A stretch of 64,000 nt of DNA. It comes from Pyropia yezoensis. Lineage: Eukaryota; Rhodophyta; Bangiophyceae; Bangiales; Bangiaceae. Every line of letters begins with the position of its first letter. The stretch's first letter is position 1. The stretch covers positions 40,725,030 through 40,789,029 of the forward strand of contig CM020618.1 in the NCBI GenBank assembly GCA_009829735.1. Direction: 5' to 3'. This document shows positions 21,431 through 30,020 of this stretch, one piece after another. The translations under genes and the position numbers were made by a program. The notes below the pieces were generated by a model. It did no database searches and had not been told where the DNA came from. It was given only the letters and a program-made list of their open reading frames with translations.

Positions 21431-23374
21431 ATGGCGACCCCGGGAGTGGAGACGGACTCTCTTGACGAGCGTATGGAGGACACCACCTACGGTGCAGCAC
21501 CCGCCGGGACTTCCGGCGGGGGCTCCGCGATTGCTCCGGGGGATGGGACTCCCGCGTCACCCGGCTTTGGGTTGACGGCGGGATCTCCCCCGGAGGCGGG
21601 ACAAGTTGTCCCGCGTGAGGCCTTGGGGCGGTGGTTTTACCCCGCTTGGCCTCTATATGAGGAGGGGTTGACTGTTCTTCGCTGTGGCCGACTTGGCGCA
21701 GCGATGGGTCGGGTATGGGACCGCCTACGGGAGAAGTATCCCCGTAGGGTCGGGTTCCCTGCCGGCTTCAGGACGGACCAGTTTGCCTTCCTGGACGACG
21801 AGGAGGTCGAAGACGTACAGCGGGCCAAGGCCATGGTGGACCGCGGGGGAACTATCCCGGGTCCCGGCGACTTGCCGACCTTTACTTGGGACGCGGTGGC
21901 AACTCGCCCCCCGTACCTTCACGAGGCCGATCCGCACACTCATCACTTTGATATGCGGATGGAGAAGGACTTCCGGCGAGGTCCCTACTTGGTGACCTCG
22001 GCTCAACTTGAGTTTCCTCAGCAGTCTGCTGCCAGTAAGGAGCAGTACTATCCGAAGAAGCCCGAGTGGTGGCCTCAAGTTGAGGTCCCCTACGGGTTCC
22101 CGGCGTTGCTGCCACGGTTGCTTGACCACTTCGGCTCCGTCATGTTGACGGCTGGCCCTGACCACCTGGTGTGGGCCATGTTGGCCACCCAGTGGCTCCT
22201 CGAGGTCATGTCGACCTGGGTGTCTTGTGTTCAGCGGCGGGGGATGCTCTGGCATCTCCCCCTCCGGCTTATCCAAGGTTTGGAAAAGCTCACCCCTCAG
22301 CTAGTTGCTGAGGGGTGCTCATCAGGACAACTCACTCTACTTGAGGAGATGCTCCGCCTCCACAAGTTTATCGAGTGGGAGAGCATTGAGCACAAGTTGC
22401 GCCGCCCCACTCGTGGGCCCAAGGACGATGGCGCACTTCGCCAGTTCGTGTGGGTCGCTCGTGAACTTCACGACGGCCGTGTGGTCCTACGAGAGGGGTT
22501 GGGCATCGGGGACTACCCGTATGCCCCGGGGGTGGATCGCCACACTGCGCCATCCCCGGACAAGCCCATAGTTATGGCTGTGCCCTCATATGATGACCAT
22601 ATGACTCAACCTACTGCGGGGGCCCCAAGTCGGGGTCGCAGTTACACCCGGGTACCGCCACCTCGGCGGGCCCCTCCGCTTCCTCCTGTTCCTTTCCAGC
22701 CTCACGGGAACATCCCGATCAGCGTGGCCGTGGAGTCATCCACACCGGTGTCTCCCAACTTGGGGGCCACCCTCCTGACGGTATACCCCAAGTTGGTGCT
22801 ACCGCCCACGCCTCTAACCTCAGAGATGATGATCACCACGTTGGTGCGCACCATTTCCTGGTTGGCCGCGTCGACCGCAACCCTCCAAAGTTCCGAGACT
22901 CCTCAACTTGAGGAGCGCGTTCGTACTGCAGTGGCGACCGCGAGTTGCGAGTCGGTGGCGGAGTTTATGACGGCCGAGTTGGCTCGCATTGGGGCTATTA
23001 TGCCCCAGCCAACCCCACTTGGGCGTGGCAAGCGTCGTGCGAGCCGGGCATACTCGCCTCCTCGCCGTCGTCGCCGTCACTCGCGGCGCTCTCCCTCCGT
23101 GTCGGAAGACGAGTTGTCTTACTCCGTCTCGGAGTCCTCTACCCAATCGGAGACGGAGTCTGTCCAGCGTCTGCGTCGCAAACTTGCGCGCAAGACCAGG
23201 CAGAAGAGTAGCCACGGTCGGCGCCACTTGCGCGACCGTGAGGGGCGCGACGGTTCCGACTTGGAGCCGCCGCCCCTTCCAACGAGTGGAGACCGTTATC
23301 GGCGTGGGTCTCGCCGCTCGCCTCCACGTGAGGGCGAGGGCCGTGGAGTGGGAGAGTCTAGCATGCGTGCCTAG
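21431..23374 (+). CDS. intact antisense third ORF (aORF) of B unit 2, unknown function
   Basis: The protein is 647 aa and would come from a transcript opposite to gag-pol. I chose the first ATG of the frame (21431); the frame upstream offers only TTG. The N-terminal 70 residues are acidic and Gly/Pro-rich. About 80-190 is a domain ending in an H-T-H-H...LVTSAQLEFP stretch. About 205-370 is the best conserved part (EWWPQVEVPYGFPALLP, FGSVM, RRGMLWHLP, VVLREGLG..PYAPGV). The C-terminus is rich in Arg-Ser and Ser-Glu, like an RNA- or DNA-binding tail. Both conserved parts align with the aORF proteins of C and, more weakly, D. I recognise no known family, and no RT, integrase or envelope motif is visible. 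Plant Tat/Ogre-type gypsy elements are known to carry antisense ORFs in this position; homology with those is untested. Confidence 0.85.
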   Translation: MATPGVETDSLDERMEDTTYGAAPAGTSGGGSAIAPGDGTPASPGFGLTAGSPPEAGQVVPREALGRWFYPAWPLYEEGLTVLRCGRLGAAMGRVWDRLREKYPRRVGFPAGFRTDQFAFLDDEEVEDVQRAKAMVDRGGTIPGPGDLPTFTWDAVATRPPYLHEADPHTHHFDMRMEKDFRRGPYLVTSAQLEFPQQSAASKEQYYPKKPEWWPQVEVPYGFPALLPRLLDHFGSVMLTAGPDHLVWAMLATQWLLEVMSTWVSCVQRRGMLWHLPLRLIQGLEKLTPQLVAEGCSSGQLTLLEEMLRLHKFIEWESIEHKLRRPTRGPKDDGALRQFVWVARELHDGRVVLREGLGIGDYPYAPGVDRHTAPSPDKPIVMAVPSYDDHMTQPTAGAPSRGRSYTRVPPPRRAPPLPPVPFQPHGNIPISVAVESSTPVSPNLGATLLTVYPKLVLPPTPLTSEMMITTLVRTISWLAASTATLQSSETPQLEERVRTAVATASCESVAEFMTAELARIGAIMPQPTPLGRGKRRASRAYSPPRRRRRHSRRSPSVSEDELSYSVSESSTQSETESVQRLRRKLARKTRQKSSHGRRHLRDREGRDGSDLEPPPLPTSGDRYRRGSRRSPPREGEGRGVGESSMRA

Positions 23375-23485
23375 TTGGCAGCTGCCTTTGTTGTGAGAGT
23401 GTGAGGGTTAGGGCTGTAGTTAAAAGCCACTCTGCGTACCACTTCGACTTGAAGCACTCTCTTGGCACTGTTGCTCGGCCTTCCC

Positions 23486-26248
23486 TCACGTTGAGGGAGG
23501 GCTGTTAGGGTCTATCTCGTTCCGGGCACAGTACGCCCGGACCTTCTCAGCAGGAAGGTCCTCCACATACTCCCACGTATCATCCTTGGCTTTGTAGCCA
23601 AACCAACGCACCCTCAACATGAGGCGGTCAGTATCCTCATCCCAGCCGTGGTCGATGAACTTGTCGAACACGTACTCCTGCGGGCCCTGTTTGGCTGCAG
23701 GCAGCGAGGGCAGGCGCCACGTTTTCAAAGCACGCGCCCAAGCTGGGTCGCCTGCAGGCGGTGGTGCAACTTTGACCACGTCCTGTCCGTTCACTGTGCG
23801 GACCCCATCGTCACTTTCGATGGTGAAGCGCCGCCCATCAGTACGAAGGACCTGGTACGGCCCCTTCGTCTGGAACACCAACTTACCCCCAGTTGGGGTG
23901 TGTGAGTGGACCAATACCCAGTCACCCTGCTCGGGGACATGCTTGGCGTTGCGCACCTTTTTGTCAAAGGTACGCTTGTAGCGCTTTTGTGCTTTGTCCA
24001 TCTCAGCCCTGACTTTAGGGATGAGGTTTTCAAGCCTAGCAGCGAACTCCGCCTTACTCTCAGTAGGAGTGGGCGTACTGCCACCATCCTCCCTAGTTGG
24101 GAGCGGCCGCCGCACGGCAATAGACCGCACGCGACGGGGGGTCACAAAAGCGAGGGGTACTTCCCCGGTAGATGAGTGAACCTTCGAATTGTAGGCAGTG
24201 GTCAGAATAGAAATGTATTGGTCCCACGTCTTCACGTGCTCACTCACATAATGGCGCAGCTGCCTAACAATAGTTTTGTTGAAGCGCTCCACCTGCCCAT
24301 TAGTTTGTGGGTGGTAGGGGGTGGCATAGTTTGCCTTAACCCCCAACATATCCAGCACTCCTTGAAACAGTACAGACGCAAATTGCGGTCCATTGTCCGA
24401 TAGTGTACTATCCGGAATGCCATACGCGGCAACCCAGTGATCTAGGAAGGCTGACACGACCGACATGGCCGTGATCTCTGCCAGTGGGATCGCTCGCGTA
24501 AGTTTCGTGAAGCGGTCACAGATGACCAGGAGGTACTGGTTGCCCTCCTCGGTCACTGGCAGTGGCCCAAGGATGTCCATCGCCAACGCGGCGAAGGGCT
24601 CCTTGGCCGGGAACAATAGCATAGCCGTAGTAGGCCGCCGTTCCATCAGACGGTTCTGTGCACAACTTGTGCAGGCAGCCACCCAACTGTAGATGTCCAC
24701 CACCATGGACGGCCAGTAGTACCTGGTCCTCAGGGTCTGGTATAGTTTACTAGACCCCAGGTGTCCACCCGTGGGAGCGTTATGCTCCCTCTCAAGGATA
24801 CTGTCCTTGAGGGATGCGGGGACGACAAGTTGTTCGGTCCCCTGGAATACCCCCCTCCTCATGAGGAGGCCATCGTCTCCCAGGAAGAACCGCGTCTCCG
24901 CCACTGTATCCAGGGTATCCCTCTGCGACTTGCAGAAGGGATCCTCGGCCTGGGCCTTCACTACTTCGTCCAGGGACAGGGGCAAGTACTTCTTGTTCCC
25001 TGGCGCCTCGGGATTCAACGCCTGACCCGAGCGCGTGACTACCCCCACGATGGGGATGTCCTCATCGACTGGGGTGGTGTCCAGTCCCTCGGTAGGTACC
25101 CGAGAGAGGCCGTCGGCAAGGGCATGTTGCCTGCCAGGTCGGTACTCAATATCAAAGTTGAAGGGTGCAAGTCGCACCCTCCACCGGTTGAGACGAGTGT
25201 TCGTACAGTCCGTCTTGAAGATGAACTGCAACGCGCGGTGGTCACAGCGGATGAGGAACTTCTCACCCTCTAGGTAGTGACGAAGTGACGTCACCGCCCA
25301 TACCACTGCGAGTCCTTCCAACTCGGTGACTCCGTAGTTCTTCTCGGCCGAGTTTAGCCCCTTGCTGAAGTATCCCACCGGCAAGTACTCCTTGTCCGGC
25401 TGTTGCTGAAGCAACACACAACCAAGTTGGTCGTAGCTAGCGTCCACATCCAGGATGTAGTGGCCTCCCAACCTGGGAATAGCCAGGATAGGGGGCTTCA
25501 GCAGAAGGTCCCGAAGAGTCTCAAAGGATTCCTGCTCCACCCGACTTGGGGGAGGCAGGTTCTTCGGTAGCGTTGAGCTCACTAACTCATTCAACGGCTT
25601 CGCCACTTTGGCGAAGCCCTTAGTGAAACGTCGGTACACGTTACACATCCCGAGGAAGCTCCTCATCTGGGTCTGGGTCCGGGGGTACTGAGCCTTGCGG
25701 ATGGCCCTCAAGTTTTTCTCGTTGACACTGAGACGCCCCGGACGGACAACATGTCCCAAGTACTCCACCTCTTGAGTGAAGAGGTGGCACTTACTCGCCT
25801 TCAGTGACACTCCGGCGTCAGCAAGTAGCTTGAACACCTGGCCAAGATGGCCAATGTGTTCCTCCGGACTTCGGGAGAACACAATGATATCGTCTAGGTA
25901 CACGAGACAGATCTGCCACCGTACTCCGGCCAGAATCATGTCCATAGCGCGCTGGAAAGTTGCCGGCGCGTTACACAGGCCAAACGGTAGACGCTTGCAC
26001 TGGTAGGTACCACAATGACAGGTAAAGGTAGTTTTATGCCTGTCCTCCGGGGCAATGGGAATTTGCCAGTACCCCGCGTTACAGTCCAGGGTAGAGAACA
26101 CGTTTGCCTCCCCCAGAGAATCCAGACAGTCGTCCATCCTAGGTAGGGGATAACTGTCCTTCACCGTGCTCTCGTTGAGCTTACGGTAGTCGATACAGAA
26201 CCGGGGAGTCCCATCACTTTGGGGACGATAACCACCGGACTCGCCCAC
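23486..26248 (-). CDS. Pol of B unit 2, RT to chromodomain part
   Basis: The domain order is as in unit 1, 920 codons with all catalytic residues of RT, RNase H and integrase and the C-terminal chromodomain. It differs from unit 1 at a small number of residues, for example the integrase finger reads CTSCAQ here against CTCCAQ. It is separated from the protease frame by the same one-base loss near 26216-26221. Confidence 0.92.
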   Translation of the reverse strand: MGESGGYRPQSDGTPRFCIDYRKLNESTVKDSYPLPRMDDCLDSLGEANVFSTLDCNAGYWQIPIAPEDRHKTTFTCHCGTYQCKRLPFGLCNAPATFQRAMDMILAGVRWQICLVYLDDIIVFSRSPEEHIGHLGQVFKLLADAGVSLKASKCHLFTQEVEYLGHVVRPGRLSVNEKNLRAIRKAQYPRTQTQMRSFLGMCNVYRRFTKGFAKVAKPLNELVSSTLPKNLPPPSRVEQESFETLRDLLLKPPILAIPRLGGHYILDVDASYDQLGCVLLQQQPDKEYLPVGYFSKGLNSAEKNYGVTELEGLAVVWAVTSLRHYLEGEKFLIRCDHRALQFIFKTDCTNTRLNRWRVRLAPFNFDIEYRPGRQHALADGLSRVPTEGLDTTPVDEDIPIVGVVTRSGQALNPEAPGNKKYLPLSLDEVVKAQAEDPFCKSQRDTLDTVAETRFFLGDDGLLMRRGVFQGTEQLVVPASLKDSILEREHNAPTGGHLGSSKLYQTLRTRYYWPSMVVDIYSWVAACTSCAQNRLMERRPTTAMLLFPAKEPFAALAMDILGPLPVTEEGNQYLLVICDRFTKLTRAIPLAEITAMSVVSAFLDHWVAAYGIPDSTLSDNGPQFASVLFQGVLDMLGVKANYATPYHPQTNGQVERFNKTIVRQLRHYVSEHVKTWDQYISILTTAYNSKVHSSTGEVPLAFVTPRRVRSIAVRRPLPTREDGGSTPTPTESKAEFAARLENLIPKVRAEMDKAQKRYKRTFDKKVRNAKHVPEQGDWVLVHSHTPTGGKLVFQTKGPYQVLRTDGRRFTIESDDGVRTVNGQDVVKVAPPPAGDPAWARALKTWRLPSLPAAKQGPQEYVFDKFIDHGWDEDTDRLMLRVRWFGYKAKDDTWEYVEDLPAEKVRAYCARNEIDPNSPPST

Positions 26249-27468
26249 TCGGCGTTGCTGGCCTCGACCACATCGAGGGCCTCCATGCGAGCAACTTGTT
26301 CCTTAACGAGGGCCCTTGAACGGGATCCTCCCCTATACGGTTGTTGGCGTATAGGGGGTGCACCGGGCTTCAACTCGATCCGTTGTTGGGTGGCTCTCAT
26401 GAGTCCCAATTGACCATCCCACAACTTGTGATATTGGTCCAAGAGGCGTTCAACTTGAACCCTCAACCTGGGTGGAACACCCTCCATGTTTACCTGGGGC
26501 CGAGGAGAGGCGGCCGACTTGGCTTGATGCTTCTCCTTTCCGGACTTCGGGTCGCTACTTGCGCCCGCGCTGAGGGTGACCGCTACTACCGGTCCCTCGT
26601 GTTGGTCGATATAGCCGAACTTGGCCCCCGACTTGAAGAACTTGGGCGACGAGCTCAGGTTCATCACCTGGATCCTCCACGGGACTCCGGCTTTGGAGTC
26701 CATCGTGCCAAGGGCAACATGCACTTGGTGCTTGCGAGCAAGACGGGGGTTAGGGTGCACCAACCCGTTCCCCGCATAATCAGTTACAACATCCACGTGC
26801 GCCACCGAGTTGGGGGGCAACATGACTTTACGGGCTAAACGCAGAGTAGCAGTAAACCCTTCCCTCACAGAACAAACAGGCTTCGACTGTGAAACTGTCA
26901 CAGGAGCCACAGACTTTCCCTTACCAAGGATGGGGATAGTCTCCCCATTCATCAACTTGACCCAGTACTCAGGGCCACAAATCAAAGGCACTTGTGTAAC
27001 AACATAAGAGGTATACAGAAGCAGGGGTACCGATATATTCTCAACTACGCCATAGGTCACGTCGACCTCATGGGTCCCCAACCGAGTTGGTAGGGTCACG
27101 GCACCAACGATGGGAAGTACCCCACCATTGATATCGATCAGATGGTCAGCTTTAGACTTCCAGCGTTGGAGCCTCATCCCCTTTGGTAATAGCGACTTGC
27201 GTATCAAGGAGGCTCCTGACCCGGTATCAAGTACGATACGGACACAACAGGCGCGGCCGGGGGCAAGTTGCACCCGTCCAGCCACCTGGAAGTTCTCACC
27301 CGTCAGCACCGCGATGACCCGACGTGGGTTTACGTTCTTGGGAAGTCCCACCCGAGGTGGGCGGACTCCCTTAGGTCGCCGCAGTATCCGACACGGTTGG
27401 TTCGTCCTCTTGGCCCACTTGGCCGAGGCTGCCGTTGTGAGCTTCGGACGGCCAGCTCCAACGGTCAT
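26161..27468 (-). CDS. Pol of B unit 2, protease and RT N-terminus
   Basis: Protease DTGSG is near residue 81, followed by the linker and RT fingers. The frame is lost at the same VVIVPK point as in unit 1. Roughly 20 substitutions separate it from unit 1, concentrated in the protease-RT linker, which suggests the two units are mosaics and not simple copies. Confidence 0.9.
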   Translation of the reverse strand: MTVGAGRPKLTTAASAKWAKRTNQPCRILRRPKGVRPPRVGLPKNVNPRRVIAVLTGENFQVAGRVQLAPGRACCVRIVLDTGSGASLIRKSLLPKGMRLQRWKSKADHLIDINGGVLPIVGAVTLPTRLGTHEVDVTYGVVENISVPLLLYTSYVVTQVPLICGPEYWVKLMNGETIPILGKGKSVAPVTVSQSKPVCSVREGFTATLRLARKVMLPPNSVAHVDVVTDYAGNGLVHPNPRLARKHQVHVALGTMDSKAGVPWRIQVMNLSSSPKFFKSGAKFGYIDQHEGPVVAVTLSAGASSDPKSGKEKHQAKSAASPRPQVNMEGVPPRLRVQVERLLDQYHKLWDGQLGLMRATQQRIELKPGAPPIRQQPYRGGSRSRALVKEQVARMEALDVVEASNAEWASPVVIVPKVMGLPGSVSTTVSSTRAR

Positions 27469-27477
27469 TCGTTTCCC
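27432..27477 (-). promoter_or_regulatory. -1 frameshift signal of B unit 2
   Basis: Heptamer GGGAAAC (complement of 27471-27477), 6-nt spacer and bulged 11-bp hairpin are identical to unit 1. Confidence 0.8.
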
Positions 27478-29426
27478 GCCGACTTGGCGTCTGGGTCTGA
27501 GGGCGAAGGGGAAGACGACGAGTCCGAGGATGACGTGTCCGAGGACGACGTGTCCGCCCCCTCCGCCGAGGGTGTGGCGACCACCACTATCGGTCGGGGT
27601 CCACCCTCGCGGCGTGAACGTACTTCGTTCGTAGCCGACTTCTTACTCGCATTCCTAACAAGTTGTTGGATGCGTTTACTCAACTTGGGGCAATCATATG
27701 CCCAGTGTCCATCGGAGTTGCAGTTCCAACACCGATTGTCAGTTCCCAGAGGGGTCTTCCCGACTGGGGAAGACGAAGAGGTACCCTGGGAAGTTCCCAC
27801 GGCAGCTACCACCCTCTCCTTGCGGATTCGGCGTGCCTCTCTCAACTCTCTGGCTCGGCGCGCCTCCTCCCGTTCCTTGGCCAACTCGGCCTGACGCTCC
27901 TGGCGTTCTTCCTCCCGCAACTTGCGGTAGGCCTCACCTCTGCGGTAAGCGAACCTAGCCAACTCGGCCAGGGTCGCTCGGGCAGTGTTATGCTCCCGGG
28001 TCTCCATCCGGACTGACCAGTGGAGTCCCTCCACAAACCGACTCTTCACCACAGCTTGTGGATGAAGAAACCCACAAAGATTGTTGAGCTTACGGACTTG
28101 CTCCGCAAAGGACAACTCGTCCTCCGCCTCTTCCTGATGGGCTTGCTTAAACTCCTCGACTTGAGAAGCCAACGCCGCTTCATCAACCATGGCCCTCAAC
28201 AACCAGTTGACGAGCTCCAAATAGGACGTCACCTCCCCAGCGCCTCCACTTGAGGAGCTGGGCATGACGGACATAAGTTCTGTCCGCAGGTCGCCCTTCG
28301 TAAACTCCTGTAGAATGTAAAAAGCCATGCCTTCACATATGGCATTGTCGTCACAGGCTTTTGTGAAACGACGTAAGAACTCAAAGACACGGAGGGGGGG
28401 AGTTCCATCCCACTCCGCTTTGTGCCCAAAAGAATGAAGTGCATTCTTCTTGGCACGGCCCATGGCTCGGGCCTGGTCAGGACCATACACCACCGAATTG
28501 TTGTGGAGGGCGTAGGTCTCACAGTCAAAGATCCCCTGGTAGACCGGGTTGGCTACCTGGATCTTGGGCGGCACCTCACGTTGAGGGAACAGCCGCTGTG
28601 GCACTGGGGTAAGTTGACCCTCAGCGCCTGTAGTCTGGTGCGGCGAGCTTGGTGTAGCCGCCGGCGTTTCCGAGGGGAACTCCCCCGTGAAGGGCGTACG
28701 CCCCACCGAGAATGGTGCGGCTCCCACGTTGGGAGTCACAGGGGTCGCCCCCTGTTCGGGGCGACCCGGAATAGGCGTCAGGGGAGATTCCCCCTGCGCC
28801 TGCGGGCTCGAAAGCCCCAATCCGGTCTGGACATTAAGGCCATCTGGCAAACTCGCCACAATCTGATTCAGAATAGTATTCCTCATCGTGACCACCAGGT
28901 CCGGCAAAGTCTGCCGCAACACATTGGTCGCCTCCCGACGGACAGTTTCCGCGAGGAGTGGATTGACGACTCCAGTTGAGTCTCGGTCCGCCTCCGGGAG
29001 TCCACCTGAGGGGTAACCACGTTCCTCAGGGGTCTCAACCGGGGGCATGGGCGCGAGCCCATCGCCGACCAACGGAGGTCCGCCGTCCTCCGAAAGCCTA
29101 GTTGGCGACGGCTCCAAGCCAAAGTTGGTTCCAACCCGAGTGGAACCCGCGGGGACAGTCCTCACCCCTTGGGACGTTCCCGTTGAGTATACCACACGGT
29201 GGCCAGACTTCGGCCCACCCACATCAGAAGTGTCACCCGAGTGAACTCCCGACTGAGTCGGGGTGGCCTGTTGCCCGCCCGCACTTCCAGTCCTGCTGGC
29301 TTGAGGGACCTCTAGTCCCTCTGCGACCCCAGGTAAACCCACCTGTGTCTCACCAGTATTCAAAGGCACTGAAGTACGTGCGTCACCCGTGTACTCCCCG
29401 GACGACGGGGGGTCCGAACTAGCCAT
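27465..29426 (-). CDS. Gag of B unit 2
   Basis: The protein is 653 aa from the ATG at 29426, intact, with the same capsid motifs and CCHC knuckle as unit 1. I count four residue differences (K/N, N/K, T/I and P/L), the first two in the capsid segment next to CETYALHN. Gag is thus far more conserved between units than the protease region. Confidence 0.93.
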   Translation of the reverse strand: MASSDPPSSGEYTGDARTSVPLNTGETQVGLPGVAEGLEVPQASRTGSAGGQQATPTQSGVHSGDTSDVGGPKSGHRVVYSTGTSQGVRTVPAGSTRVGTNFGLEPSPTRLSEDGGPPLVGDGLAPMPPVETPEERGYPSGGLPEADRDSTGVVNPLLAETVRREATNVLRQTLPDLVVTMRNTILNQIVASLPDGLNVQTGLGLSSPQAQGESPLTPIPGRPEQGATPVTPNVGAAPFSVGRTPFTGEFPSETPAATPSSPHQTTGAEGQLTPVPQRLFPQREVPPKIQVANPVYQGIFDCETYALHNNSVVYGPDQARAMGRAKKNALHSFGHKAEWDGTPPLRVFEFLRRFTKACDDNAICEGMAFYILQEFTKGDLRTELMSVMPSSSSGGAGEVTSYLELVNWLLRAMVDEAALASQVEEFKQAHQEEAEDELSFAEQVRKLNNLCGFLHPQAVVKSRFVEGLHWSVRMETREHNTARATLAELARFAYRRGEAYRKLREEERQERQAELAKEREEARRARELREARRIRKERVVAAVGTSQGTSSSSPVGKTPLGTDNRCWNCNSDGHWAYDCPKLSKRIQQLVRNASKKSATNEVRSRREGGPRPIVVVATPSAEGADTSSSDTSSSDSSSSPSPSDPDAKSAGNE

Positions 29427-29526
29427 GTTGGCTGACGATCCGTATGACACGGTCCAAGTCCACCGTTCCTCTGAGACAGAGGGCCCCCTACACCCGGGTG
29501 CACCCGGAGGTAAAGTTTACCCCTGT

Positions 29527-29543
29527 CCCCTGCTGCTCCACCA
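29527..29543 (-). other. primer binding site of B unit 2
   Basis: The minus strand reads TGGTGGAGCAGCAGGGG, two bases from the LTR terminus at 29546. Confidence 0.88.
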
Positions 29544-29545
29544 AA

Positions 29546-30015
29546 TGTGGCAAAAACCACTCGCACACGCGACACCCAAGTTGGGGCGGTGTACAAGGGC
29601 TGCCTCCCGTGTCGGGGGAACCGGAAGAAGTGCAAGTCGCACACACTCTGTCCCTGTTGTGGGGCAAACCCCCCACGGACAAACAAGAGGATGGTGTGTG
29701 GTCCAACAGTTTCTTGGTCGGGACGGGGACGCAGGGCCAAGCCCCGCTGTCCCTCCCCTTATCCCCCCAGGGTCCACTCAGAATCTCGCCACTCAGAATC
29801 TCCCACCCCAGCACCTGCCCACCGGGCCACACGAAAATTCAAGACGATAAATGCAGAAAACCCTCAAATCCAAGTTGGATTTACTACTAAGCTAACTATC
29901 CCAAACTTAGGGAATATGGACCCAAATGCAGGGGAAGGAACGGATCAGGCTAGTGGCCTGCCGCCCCTTGCATGGCACGTGTTGCCCCCCCTACCTGGGG
30001 GTCAATACTGCCACA
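29546..30015 (-). repeat. LTR 3 of array B (5' LTR of unit 2)
   Basis: It is 470 bp, apparently identical to LTR 1 and LTR 2. The match ends exactly at TGCCACA, after which the CCCTC duplication and unrelated flank begin. Confidence 0.95.
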
Positions 30016-30020
30016 CCCTC
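30016..30020. repeat. target site duplication CCCTC, right side of array B
   Basis: It pairs with 11693-11697. Confidence 0.9.

Larger units (their letters stand above)
11698..30015 (-). mobile_element. Ty3/gypsy B tandem array: LTR-body-LTR-body-LTR
   Basis: Three 470-bp LTRs lie at 11698, 20622 and 29546, each 8,924 bp apart, with two complete bodies on the minus strand. All landmarks keep this exact offset, so there are no net indels between the units. Only the outermost LTRs are flanked by the CCCTC duplication; the central LTR is shared. A single B element would be 9,394 bp. Unequal recombination at one locus is the likely origin; an assembly artefact is the main alternative. Confidence 0.92.
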
